Assembly: GCA_016870355.1 (NCBI GenBank)
Contig: VGBR01000003.1
Span: forward strand, 68,653 to 132,652
Reading direction: 5' to 3'
DNA: 64,000 nucleotides
Source of the DNA: Actinomycetota bacterium
Lineage (GTDB): Bacteria > Actinomycetota > Acidimicrobiia > IMCC26256 > PALSA-555
Shown in pieces: positions 9,440 through 16,854 of the stretch. A program made the position numbers and the translations under genes. Every line of letters begins with the position of its first letter. The first letter of the stretch is position 1. Below the pieces are notes generated by a model, which was not told the DNA's origin, made no database searches, and saw only the letters and a list, made by a program, of their open reading frames with translations.

Positions 9440-11740
9440 ATGAGCGCCGAGGCCATCCATCGTCAGCTTGGGCTGACTGACGACGAGCTCGGTGACATCG
9501 ACGGTCTGCTGGGCCGCTCTCCCAGCGAGCTAGAGCTCGCGATGTACGCGGTGATGTGGTCCGAGCACTGCTCGTACAAGTCGTCGAAGGTGCACCTCCG
9601 CCGCTTCCCGACCGAAGCGCCGTGGGTGCTCGTCGGTCCCGGCGAGGGCGCGGGCGTGATCGACGTCGGTGATGGTCTCGCCGTCGCGGTGCGCATCGAG
9701 AGTCACAACCATCCGTCAGCGGTCGAGCCATACCAAGGTGCGGCAACCGGAGTGGGCGGCATCATCCGCGACGTCTTCTCGATGGGCGCGCGGCCCATCG
9801 CGCTCATGGACCCGCTGCGCTTCGGACCACTCGACGACGCGCACACGCGCTACCTCTTCGAGGGCGTGGTCTCGGGCATCAGCGGCTACGGCAACTCCGT
9901 CGGTGTGCCAACCGTCGGTGGCGAAGTCGTGTTCGACGACTGCTACCGCGACAACCCGCTCGTGAACGTCTTCTGCCTCGGCCTGCTGCCAAAAGAGCGG
10001 CTCGTGCTCGCACTTGCGGAGGGCGAAGGCAACCTGGCCGTGCTGCTCGGATCATCGACTGGTCGCGACGGGATCGGCGGCGCGAGCGTGCTCGCGTCCG
10101 CAGGCTTCGAAGAAGGGTCCGAGGCCAAGCGCCCCTCGGTGCAGGTCGGCGACCCGTTCGAAGAGAAGCGACTGATCGAAGCGTGCCTCGCGCTGCTCGA
10201 CGCGAACCTGGCCGTTGGCGTGCAGGACCTCGGTGCGGCCGGCCTGTCGTGCGCCGCGTCGGAGACCGCGGCCAAGGGCGGCGCGGGGATGGATGTCGAC
10301 GTCGCGCGCGTCGTGAAGCGCGAGCCCGGGATGAACCCGGTCGAGGTGATGACCTCCGAGAGCCAGGAGCGCATGCTCGCCATCGTCGAGCCGCGCCACC
10401 TCGACGAGGTACTCGCCCTCTGCGAGAAGTGGGAGATCCGCGCCACGGTCGCCGGTCGCGTCACCGACACGGGTCGGTTTCGCGTGTACGAAGGCTTGTT
10501 CGACGCGATCGGTGTGGCTGGCAGCAACCCGACGCCACCGCCCGGCGACACGGCGCCGGAGGTGTCGTCGGATCGCGAGCCGATCGCCGACCTGCCGTGC
10601 GACAGCCTTGGTGACGGACCCGTGTACACGAGGCCGCTCGAGCCGCCGGCTTCGCAGGCCGGGCTGCAAGCCGCGGATCCGTGGGCAGAGCTTGAGTCGC
10701 GCTTCTCGGCCGGCGCGGATCTCTCCGATGAGCTGCTCGCGTTGCTCGCAACGCCGACGATCGCCGACAAGTCGTGGGTGTGGAGTCAGTACGACCACCA
10801 GCTGTTCCTCAACACGGTTGTCGGCCCAGGCGGAGATGCCGCGGTCCTGCGACTGAAGGGCACACCACGCGCGCTCGCACTGGCGACCGACGGCAAGGGC
10901 CGCTTCTGTCGCCTCGATCCGCGCACCGGCGGGCGGCTCGTCGTGCTCGAGGCGGCGCGCAACGTCGCGTGCGTTGGTGGCGATCCTCGAGCGCTCGTGA
11001 ACTGCCTCAACTTCGGCAACCCCGAGCATCCCGAGGTGATGTGGCAGTTCCAGGAAGTCGTCGAAGGCATGAGCGAAGCCTGCGAGGCGCTCGGCATCCC
11101 GGTGATCGGCGGCAACGTGAGCTTCTACAACGAGTCGCGCGGTGCCGACATCGACCCGACCCCGGTCGTCGGTGTCGTCGGACTCATCGACGATCTTCGT
11201 GATGCGCCGCCGACGCCGCGAACCGTCGAGCGCGAACACATGGTGTTGCTCGGCGAGACGCGCGCCGAGCTTGGTGGTTCCGAGTGGGCTTCGGTGTTGC
11301 ACGGACTCGACGGCGGCATACCGCCCGAAGCAGACCTCGACGCGGCGACCCGTCTGCATGCCTTCGTACGCGACCTCGTCACGGAGCGGTCTGTCGGCGG
11401 TGTGCACGACTGCTCCGACGGCGGTGTCGCGGTCGCGCTGGCCGAGATGGCGTTCGGTGGCGAGGTCGGCTTCCAGGTCACACCCGACGTCGCGCTCCCC
11501 GCGGCGGTGTGGAGCTTCTCGGAGTCGGCCAACCGCGTCCTCGTGTCGGTCGATGCCCGCCCGCTGCCTCAGGTCCTCAAACGCGCAGAGGACGCGGGTG
11601 TGCTGGCCGTCGACCTAGGCGTCGCCGACGGTGACCGGCTGATCGTCGAGGGTGCGATCGACGTGCCGCTGGCAGACGCCGAGCGCGCCTGGCGTGACGC
11701 GATCCCGACGGCATTGGGAGCCGTGGCCCCCGCCAGCTGA
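9440..11740 (+). CDS. purL: FGAM synthetase subunit II (small PurL)
   Basis: 766 residues, the size of the bacterial small PurL that works with PurS and PurQ. Converts FGAR to FGAM with ATP and ammonia. Early blocks include MYAVMWSEHCSYKSSK and RIESHNHPSAVEPYQGAATG (ATP and active-site His), then GVQDLGAAGLSCA, and in the second half NCLNFGNPEHPEVMWQF and HDCSDGGVAVALAEM. The ATG at 9440 has no Shine-Dalgarno sequence; TAAAGT lies 6 nt upstream, suggesting a leaderless mRNA and an independent promoter for purL-purF-purM. Confidence 0.97.
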   Translation: MSAEAIHRQLGLTDDELGDIDGLLGRSPSELELAMYAVMWSEHCSYKSSKVHLRRFPTEAPWVLVGPGEGAGVIDVGDGLAVAVRIESHNHPSAVEPYQGAATGVGGIIRDVFSMGARPIALMDPLRFGPLDDAHTRYLFEGVVSGISGYGNSVGVPTVGGEVVFDDCYRDNPLVNVFCLGLLPKERLVLALAEGEGNLAVLLGSSTGRDGIGGASVLASAGFEEGSEAKRPSVQVGDPFEEKRLIEACLALLDANLAVGVQDLGAAGLSCAASETAAKGGAGMDVDVARVVKREPGMNPVEVMTSESQERMLAIVEPRHLDEVLALCEKWEIRATVAGRVTDTGRFRVYEGLFDAIGVAGSNPTPPPGDTAPEVSSDREPIADLPCDSLGDGPVYTRPLEPPASQAGLQAADPWAELESRFSAGADLSDELLALLATPTIADKSWVWSQYDHQLFLNTVVGPGGDAAVLRLKGTPRALALATDGKGRFCRLDPRTGGRLVVLEAARNVACVGGDPRALVNCLNFGNPEHPEVMWQFQEVVEGMSEACEALGIPVIGGNVSFYNESRGADIDPTPVVGVVGLIDDLRDAPPTPRTVEREHMVLLGETRAELGGSEWASVLHGLDGGIPPEADLDAATRLHAFVRDLVTERSVGGVHDCSDGGVAVALAEMAFGGEVGFQVTPDVALPAAVWSFSESANRVLVSVDARPLPQVLKRAEDAGVLAVDLGVADGDRLIVEGAIDVPLADAERAWRDAIPTALGAVAPAS

Positions 11741-11794
11741 CCTGTCGCCCCAAGTGCGGGCGGCGTCGCAACCAGATGGGATACTTAGGAAGCG

Positions 11795-13291
11795 ATGGAC
11801 CGCCAACTCGGGCACGCGTGCGGCATCTTCGGCGTCTACGCACCGGGCGCACCGGTGGCTCACCTCACGTACCTCGGGTTGTATGCCCTCCAGCACCGCG
11901 GTCAGGAGTCAGCCGGGATCGCAGTGAGCGACGGCGAGATGATCACCGTCGTCAAAGACATGGGGCTCGTCACGCAGGTGTTCGACGAGCGTCGCCTGGC
12001 ACCGCTCGAGGGTCATCTCGCGATCGGTCACAACCGCTACTCCACGACCGGTTCGAGCACGTGGCGCAACGCGCAGCCCGTCTACCGCTCGGTGGGTGAC
12101 GCGGGCTTCGCACTCGGGCACAACGGCAACCTGACCAACGTCATCGATCTCGCCGAAGGACTCGGCATGCTCCCCGGCCTCGAAGGCGCGAGCGCCGAGG
12201 TTGACTCCACGACAGACTCCGCGCTCGTCGCCGAGCTCATTGCCAAGGAGTACACGGCGCATCCGCGATCTGACGGACGTGACCTGGAGGTCGCACTCGA
12301 GAAGGTGCTGCCGAGACTCGCCGGCGGTTTCTCGTTCGTGCTGATGGACGACGCGCGCCTGATCGGCGTGCGCGACCGTCACGGCTTCTGGCCGCTCGTG
12401 CTCGGTCGCGTCGAGGGCGGTTGGGTGCTCGCGAGCGAGACCGCCGCGCTCGACATCGTCGGGGCGCACTTCGTACGCGAGGTTGAGCCCGGCGAGATGG
12501 TCGTCATCGACGCGAGCGGCATGCGGGAGCACCGCTTCGCCGAGCCTGACCCGAAGCTGTGCTTGTTCGAGTTCGTCTATTTCGCGCGCCCCGATACCTA
12601 CCTCTACGGACGCAGTGTGCACGCCGCCCGTCAACGGATGGGCGAAGAGCTCGCGCGCCAGGCACCCGTCGAGGGCGACATGGTGATGCCCGTTCCCGAG
12701 TCGGGGATACCGGCCGCACAGGGATACGCGCGGGCGTCTGGCATCCCGTACGGCGACGGGCTCGTGAAGAACCGCTACGTCGGCCGCACGTTCATCCAGC
12801 CGAGTGCGCAGCTGCGGCGGGGTGGAGTGCGGATGAAGCTCAACCCGCTGCGCGAGAACATCCGCGGCAAGCGCCTCATCGTCGTGGACGACTCGATCGT
12901 GCGCGGGACCACGACCCGTCAAGTCGTCGCGATGCTGCGCGAGGCGGGCGCCGAAGAGGTGCACTTCCGGGTGTCGTCACCGCCCTACAAGTGGCCCTGC
13001 TTCTACGGCATGGACACCGGCCGCCGCTCGGAGCTGCTCGCGGCCGACATGGCTGTCGGCGAGATCAAGGACTTCCTCCAAGTCGACTCGCTCTCGTACC
13101 TCGAGCTCGATCGCGTGATCACGTCGACCGGCGCGCCGAGTGACTCGTTCTGCACTGCGTGCCTCTCTGGGCACTACACGGTGGGGGTGCCCGATCTCGC
13201 CGACGCCAAGCTCGTGCTCGAGAAGTCGACGATGCCCGCGCCTGATGATGAGGACGTGGTCCTCCCGGTCATCGACCCGCACCGCGCGTGA
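11795..13291 (+). CDS. purF: Amidophosphoribosyltransferase
   Basis: 498 residues. Carries out the first step of purine synthesis, PRPP + Gln to phosphoribosylamine. The catalytic Cys is residue 9 (MDRQLGHACGIFGVYAPG), implying removal of a short propeptide. The glutaminase half has GHNRYSTTGSS; the PRPP motif RLIVVDDSIVRGTTTRQVV is intact. Conserved cysteines (FCTACLSGHY near residue 455) fit the Fe-S cluster form. AGGA before the ATG gives a weak Shine-Dalgarno site, with GATACT just upstream. The stop overlaps purM (GTGA). Confidence 0.96.
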   Translation: MDRQLGHACGIFGVYAPGAPVAHLTYLGLYALQHRGQESAGIAVSDGEMITVVKDMGLVTQVFDERRLAPLEGHLAIGHNRYSTTGSSTWRNAQPVYRSVGDAGFALGHNGNLTNVIDLAEGLGMLPGLEGASAEVDSTTDSALVAELIAKEYTAHPRSDGRDLEVALEKVLPRLAGGFSFVLMDDARLIGVRDRHGFWPLVLGRVEGGWVLASETAALDIVGAHFVREVEPGEMVVIDASGMREHRFAEPDPKLCLFEFVYFARPDTYLYGRSVHAARQRMGEELARQAPVEGDMVMPVPESGIPAAQGYARASGIPYGDGLVKNRYVGRTFIQPSAQLRRGGVRMKLNPLRENIRGKRLIVVDDSIVRGTTTRQVVAMLREAGAEEVHFRVSSPPYKWPCFYGMDTGRRSELLAADMAVGEIKDFLQVDSLSYLELDRVITSTGAPSDSFCTACLSGHYTVGVPDLADAKLVLEKSTMPAPDDEDVVLPVIDPHRA

Positions 13292-14409
13292 GGCGCCGCG
13301 AGCGCAAGCGCGAAGGACCCGCGCGGGGCCGTCGCGGTGGTGGCCCGCCCCCGCCTCCACGACGCGCGGATGGGCAGGGCCTTACCTATCAGGAGTCCGG
13401 CGTTGACATCGCCGCGGGCGAGAAAGCCGTCGAGCTCATCAAGGAGCACGTGCGCTCCACGTTCCGCGCCGAAGTCGTCGGTGACATCGGTGGGTTCGGT
13501 GGCCTGTTCTCCCTCGGCAAGCTTCCGTACCGCGATCCCGTGCTCGTGTCGTCGACCGACGGCGTCGGAACGAAGTCGGTGATCGCGGCCGAAGTCGGCC
13601 GCTTCGACACGATCGGGTTGGACGTCGTCGCCATGTCAGTTGATGACATCGCCGCCCACGGCGCCGAGCCACTGTTCTTCCTCGACTACATCTCCGTCGG
13701 CAAGCTCGTGCCAGACCACATCGACCAGATCGTGAAAGGTGTCGCGCAGGGTTGTCGCGAAGCCGGTTGTGCGCTGCTTGGTGGAGAGATGTCCGAGCAC
13801 CCTGGCGTGATGGCTGCGGGCGAGTTCGATCTCGTCGGCTTTGCGGTTGGCATCGTGGAGCGCGCCAACCTGCTTCCCCATGGCGTGCGAGCCGGCGATC
13901 GCATCATCGGCTTCGCCAGCCCCGGCCTGCGCTGCAATGGGTACTCGCTCGCGCGCAGCGCGTTCGCGCGCGCCGGTCGCACTCTCGACAAGCCGGCGTG
14001 GCGCGGTGCACGTCATTCACTTGGTGCCGAGCTCTTGCGGCCGAGCGTCATCTATGCGCCCACGGTCGCGCAGCTGCGGCGACACAGCGAGGTGCACGCG
14101 CTCTGCCACGTGACCGGGGGCGGGATCCCCGGCAACCTCGAGCGTGTGCTCCCGCACAGCTGCGATGCGGTGATCCTCCGCGGGAAGTGGGAGGAGCCGC
14201 GAATCTTCGAGGTCATCCAGCAGGTGGGCGGCGTCTCCGATGAGGAGATGGAGCATGTGTTCAACCTCGGCGTCGGGATGCTCGCGGTCGTGGCGGGTGA
14301 GGACGCCTTCCGGGCGATCGACACCATCCGCACCGGTGGTCACGACGCGTGGCTCGTCGGCGAGGTGATCGACGGTCACGGCCGTGTCGTCATGGACCGC
14401 GGGACCTGA
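13288..14409 (+). CDS. purM: Phosphoribosylformylglycinamidine cyclo-ligase (AIR synthetase)
   Basis: 373 residues from GTG 13288. The family core starts at about residue 32 (LTYQESGVDIAAGEKAVELI); STDGVGTKSVIA, FFLDYISVGKL and GGEMSEHPGVM are the conserved ATP/substrate blocks. An unusual N-terminal extension of about 30 residues is rich in Arg, Gly and Pro (RGRRGGGPPPPPRR) and no internal start codon exists before the core, so the extension appears to be translated. It could be a disordered tail with no catalytic role. Confidence 0.94.
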   Translation: MRRRERKREGPARGRRGGGPPPPPRRADGQGLTYQESGVDIAAGEKAVELIKEHVRSTFRAEVVGDIGGFGGLFSLGKLPYRDPVLVSSTDGVGTKSVIAAEVGRFDTIGLDVVAMSVDDIAAHGAEPLFFLDYISVGKLVPDHIDQIVKGVAQGCREAGCALLGGEMSEHPGVMAAGEFDLVGFAVGIVERANLLPHGVRAGDRIIGFASPGLRCNGYSLARSAFARAGRTLDKPAWRGARHSLGAELLRPSVIYAPTVAQLRRHSEVHALCHVTGGGIPGNLERVLPHSCDAVILRGKWEEPRIFEVIQQVGGVSDEEMEHVFNLGVGMLAVVAGEDAFRAIDTIRTGGHDAWLVGEVIDGHGRVVMDRGT

Positions 14410-14420
14410 GGCGACTGACC

Positions 14421-14443
14421 GCGCCGCACGGATCCTGCGGCGC
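14421..14443 (+). repeat. Hairpin repeat, copy 2 (purM-bldC gap)
   Basis: GCGCCGCA and TGCGGCGC form an 8-bp stem around CGGATCC, whose GGATCC can extend the helix with one bulged C. It is followed by AGGGAGCCGGGCGCGG, resembling the tail of copy 1. A degenerate member of the family. Confidence 0.5.
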
Positions 14444-14512
14444 AGGGAGCCGGGCGCGGCAGCCTGAGCGGAAAGCTGGAACTCGACAGATTGCCCATAG
14501 CGGCAAACTCGG

Positions 14513-14529
14513 ACAATCGGTACGATTGT
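14513..14529 (+). promoter_or_regulatory. Perfect 7-bp inverted repeat over the bldC -10 box
   Basis: ACAATCG-GTA-CGATTGT is a perfect palindrome. It includes TACGAT (14521-14526), which lies exactly 6 nt before the GTG start of bldC. A second short inverted repeat, TTGCC-N6-GGCAA, lies at 14491-14506. Both look like operator sites, and autoregulation or control by another dimeric factor is plausible. Confidence 0.55.
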
Positions 14530-14532
14530 GCT

Positions 14533-14748
14533 GTGGAGAACGGCGCAGCGCAGGACCCGGAACGGCTGCTCACCCCGGCCGAGGTGGCCCGAATGTTCCG
14601 AGTGAACCCCAAGACCGTCACCCGTTGGGCTAGAGCCGGAAAGATCTCCGCCATCAAGACCCTCGGCGGCCACCGCAGGTTCAAAGCCAGCGAGATCGAA
14701 CAGCTCCTGGCCACCACCGGCGAGGACGCGGCCGCTCCGTCTGCGTAG
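14533..14748 (+). CDS. bldC: BldC-family MerR-like DNA-binding protein
   Basis: 71 residues from GTG 14533. The winged-helix core LLTPAEVARMFRVNPKTVTR, WARAGKISAIKTLGGHRRFK is very close to Streptomyces BldC, a small DNA-binding regulator of development that binds direct repeats cooperatively. The ORF track extends to TTG 14491, but the extra codons run through the promoter palindrome. Likely leaderless (TACGAT 6 nt upstream). Next to purM and ahead of a tRNA cluster on the opposite strand. Confidence 0.9.
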   Translation: MENGAAQDPERLLTPAEVARMFRVNPKTVTRWARAGKISAIKTLGGHRRFKASEIEQLLATTGEDAAAPSA

Positions 14749-14751
14749 CGC

Positions 14752-14827
14752 TGGTGGCCGGGGCCGGCGTCGATCCGGCGACCCCGCGCTTTTCAGGCGC
14801 GTGCTCTGCCAACTGAGCTACCCGGCC
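14752..14827 (-). tRNA. tRNA-Phe (GAA)
   Basis: The reverse complement folds as a standard tRNA: acceptor GGCCGGG/CCCGGCC, anticodon loop CTGAAAA with anticodon GAA, T-loop region GTCGCCGGATCGACGCC. The 3' CCA is encoded (TGG at 14752-14754). Confidence 0.93.
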
Positions 14828-14856
14828 GGGTTGGTGCCCGGTCGCCCGGGTCCCCG

Positions 14857-14931
14857 CGGTCCTGACGAGATTTGAACTCGCGACCTCCGCCTTGACAGGG
14901 CGGCGTGCACTCCAAACTGCACCACAGGACC
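14857..14931 (-). tRNA. tRNA-Asp (GTC)
   Basis: The reverse complement has acceptor GGTCCTG/CAGGACC, D-arm GTGCAGTTTGGAGTGCAC, anticodon stem CCGCC/GGCGG with loop CTGTCAA (anticodon GTC), and T-arm GCGAGTTCAAATCTCGT. CCA is not encoded. Confidence 0.92.
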
Positions 14932-14963
14932 TTGTTGCTCGACGGTTGGCAACCGCCGTCGCG

Positions 14964-15036
14964 TGCCCCCAGGGGAATTCGAATCCCCGTTACCGCCTTG
15001 AAAGGGCGGCGTCCTAGGCCGCTGGACGATGGGGGC
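14964..15036 (-). tRNA. tRNA-Glu (TTC)
   Basis: The reverse complement has acceptor GCCCCCA/TGGGGGC, anticodon stem CCGCC/GGCGG with loop CTTTCAA (anticodon TTC), and T-arm CGGGGATTCGAATCCCC-like. Discriminator A; CCA is not encoded. Third tRNA of a minus-strand Glu-Asp-Phe cluster. Confidence 0.92.
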
Positions 15037-15085
15037 CCGTTCCCTTTTGGGGCGACTCAGCGTAGCAGTCAGCCTTCGCGGCGCT

Positions 15086-15826
15086 TCAGGCCCTGCGCCG
15101 CCGCGCGTGCACCACGACCCGCCCATGGGAGTACTCGTGCCGAGCCCGTCCCTTGAACATCCGCGAACCGAGCGCGTGACTGAGGCGCTTGTGGCGCGGG
15201 GTGAGGTGGACGACGTGTGGGTCATCGAAGCCGGCGATTCGAAGCATGCCGAGGAGCGCAGGGACGTTCGGTCCCCACCAGTTCGTTGCGTCGCCGTAGA
15301 GCTCGGTAGTCGGATAGAAGGCCGCCGCCGGTCGGCGTTCCCGCAGCACGTCGACATGTGTCTCGAGCACCAGCTGATCACCCGTGACGCTCGCGACTCG
15401 TTCCAACGCGGTGATCGGGTCGCGCAAGTGGTACAGCACCCCGAGGAAGAGGACGAGGTCGAACGTGCCCCCGACCTTGTCTGGCGAGAGATCCGTCACG
15501 TCTACCTCGCGCGCCTCGACCTTGGATCCGAGCGTCCGGTGGGCGAGGTCGAAGCCCTTCTTGCCTGTACCGAGGTGCTTCCACGCGTACTCGTCGGCGG
15601 CGACGACTCGCGCCGCCCCTCGACGTTCGGCTTCGAACGAGTAGAAGCCGTCCCAAGCGCCGATGTCGAGCACGCTCAACCCGGTCAGCGATTCGGGAAG
15701 TCCGAGCAGCGGCCATCGCAGCGGCGTCTCGTCGCGACCGGGCGTGACGATGCCGTTCCCGAGGTCGATCGTGTGCCACCACACGACCTCGCTCACTTCG
15801 GCGCGGAGCCCATCCAGGTCAGACAT
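15086..15826 (-). CDS. CmoB-like (DUF1698) SAM-dependent methyltransferase
   Basis: 246 residues. The SAM-binding motif I reads LSVLDIGAWDGFYSFEAERR, followed by RVVAADEYAW and the late block FDLVLFLGVLYHLRDPITAL; this WDGFYSFEAERRGA...GVLYHLRDP pattern is that of the DUF1698 family that includes CmoB, which acts on tRNA wobble uridine. Actinobacterial members often have other, uncharacterised substrates, so the tRNA role is only suggested by family and by its place among tRNA genes. The C-terminus is very basic (VVVHARRRRA). Confidence 0.7.
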   Translation of the reverse strand: MSDLDGLRAEVSEVVWWHTIDLGNGIVTPGRDETPLRWPLLGLPESLTGLSVLDIGAWDGFYSFEAERRGAARVVAADEYAWKHLGTGKKGFDLAHRTLGSKVEAREVDVTDLSPDKVGGTFDLVLFLGVLYHLRDPITALERVASVTGDQLVLETHVDVLRERRPAAAFYPTTELYGDATNWWGPNVPALLGMLRIAGFDDPHVVHLTPRHKRLSHALGSRMFKGRARHEYSHGRVVVHARRRRA

Positions 15827-15867
15827 TCGACCCGCAGGGTAATGGCGCGCCTCGTACCCTTTCGGGT

Positions 15868-15940
15868 GGGCCGCTAGCTCAATTGGCAGAGCAACGGGCT
15901 TTTAACCCGGAGGTCGAGGGTTCGATCCCCTCGCGGCCCA
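15868..15940 (+). tRNA. tRNA-Lys (TTT)
   Basis: Acceptor GGGCCGC/GCGGCCC with discriminator A, D-arm GCTCAATTGGCAGAGC, anticodon loop CTTTTAA (anticodon TTT) and T-arm GAGGGTTCGATCCCCTC. CCA is not encoded. Its last 29 nt plus two flanking bases recur 55 bp downstream. Confidence 0.93.
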
Positions 15941-15966
15941 CACGGTTGCGGCTTTTCACTCGTGAC

Positions 15967-15997
15967 GGTCGAGGGTTCGATCCCCTCGCGGCCCACA
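15967..15997 (+). repeat. Duplicated 3' end of tRNA-Lys
   Basis: 31 bases are identical to 15912-15942, covering the variable region, T-arm, acceptor 3' strand and two flanking bases. The 5' part of a tRNA is absent, so this is a remnant and not a gene. Such fragments mark att sites of tRNA-targeting integrases, but no integrase lies nearby and only 24 bp separate the copies. Confidence 0.85.
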
Positions 15998-16012
15998 TCA
16001 TGCGTTCGCTCA

Positions 16013-16083
16013 CCGCGAGGCGGGATACCCGCCTCGCGGGCGTTCGCTCGCTGGCGATCGTCTCCGTTCACTCCGTTCGCTCC
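16013..16083 (-). repeat. Hairpin repeat, copy 3, with tandem GGAGYGAAC 9-mers
   Basis: 16013-16039 is a perfect 12-bp stem with a 3-nt loop (TAT on the minus strand), the same architecture as copy 1 but with different stem bases. On the minus strand three 9-mers lie ahead of it at 16083-16057: GGAGCGAAC, GGAGTGAAC, GGAGACGAT. The same 9-mer array occurs at 27320-27346. Confidence 0.65.
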
Positions 16084-16110
16084 GACGCCGCGGCTTGGTA
16101 GACCTCACTC

Positions 16111-16803
16111 GTGGTTGATCGCTTGTTCTCCGAACCTGCGCTGGCGGAGTGGTACGACACGTTCTGCGGTTGGGACCAACGCGACGACCTCGAGTTCTAC
16201 CCCCCAATGGTGATGATGGCCGACCGGGTACTCCACGTCGGCTGCGGGACGGGGCTTCTGCTCCGACGTGCTCGCGAGCACGGTCACACCGGCCGTCTGT
16301 GTGGCCTCGATCCAGCGGCGGCGATGCTGGACGTCGCTCGACAGCATCCCGACATCGAGTGGGTGCTCGGCGACCTCGGGTCCACGACGTGGCGCGACGA
16401 GTTCGACCTCGTCGTGATGACCGGACATGCCTTCCAGGTGCTCCTCACTGATGCAAAGGTGCGCGGTGCGCTCAACGCAATGCACGGAGCGCTCGCCGAT
16501 CGGGGTGCAGCGGCCTTCGAGACTCGCAATCCCGCCGCCCGAGAGTGGGAGCGGTGGACGCCCGACGATCCGATCGAAGTCGTGGACGGTCAAGGTCGGA
16601 TCATGCGGATGGAACAGCGCGTCGAGTCGGTGCAAGAGGACATCGTCCGCTTCACGCTCACGTACATCACCCCGCTCTGGGGTCGTGAAGAGGTGAGCGA
16701 GAGCGCCCTTCGCTTTCTTGACGCGCCGACACTCGACGGCTTCCTCGAGGATGCCGGCTTCATGATCGAGCAGCGATTCGGAGATTGGAATCGGGGCCAC
16801 TGA
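16111..16803 (+). CDS. Class I SAM-dependent methyltransferase
   Basis: 230 residues from GTG 16111. SAM-binding motif I is RVLHVGCGTGLLLRRAREHG, followed by GLDPAAAMLDVARQHPDIEW and FDLVVMTGHAFQVLL, the methyltransferase 11/25 pattern seen in small-molecule methyltransferases. Substrate unknown. TAGACC lies 6 nt before the start. The gene stands alone between the tRNA-Lys remnant and a convergent operon. Confidence 0.8.
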   Translation: MVDRLFSEPALAEWYDTFCGWDQRDDLEFYPPMVMMADRVLHVGCGTGLLLRRAREHGHTGRLCGLDPAAAMLDVARQHPDIEWVLGDLGSTTWRDEFDLVVMTGHAFQVLLTDAKVRGALNAMHGALADRGAAAFETRNPAAREWERWTPDDPIEVVDGQGRIMRMEQRVESVQEDIVRFTLTYITPLWGREEVSESALRFLDAPTLDGFLEDAGFMIEQRFGDWNRGH

Positions 16804-16854
16804 CCGACGACAGCCCGGAGATCATCACAATCGCCAGAAAGGTCTGACCGCGAA

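Noticed and set aside
10052-11407. 451-codon minus-strand ORF opposite purL
   Set aside because: Fully antisense to purL, with no recognisable domain.
15868-16083. Integrated island at tRNA-Lys
   Set aside because: Only 24 bp separate the duplicated ends and no integrase, transposase or phage gene is nearby.
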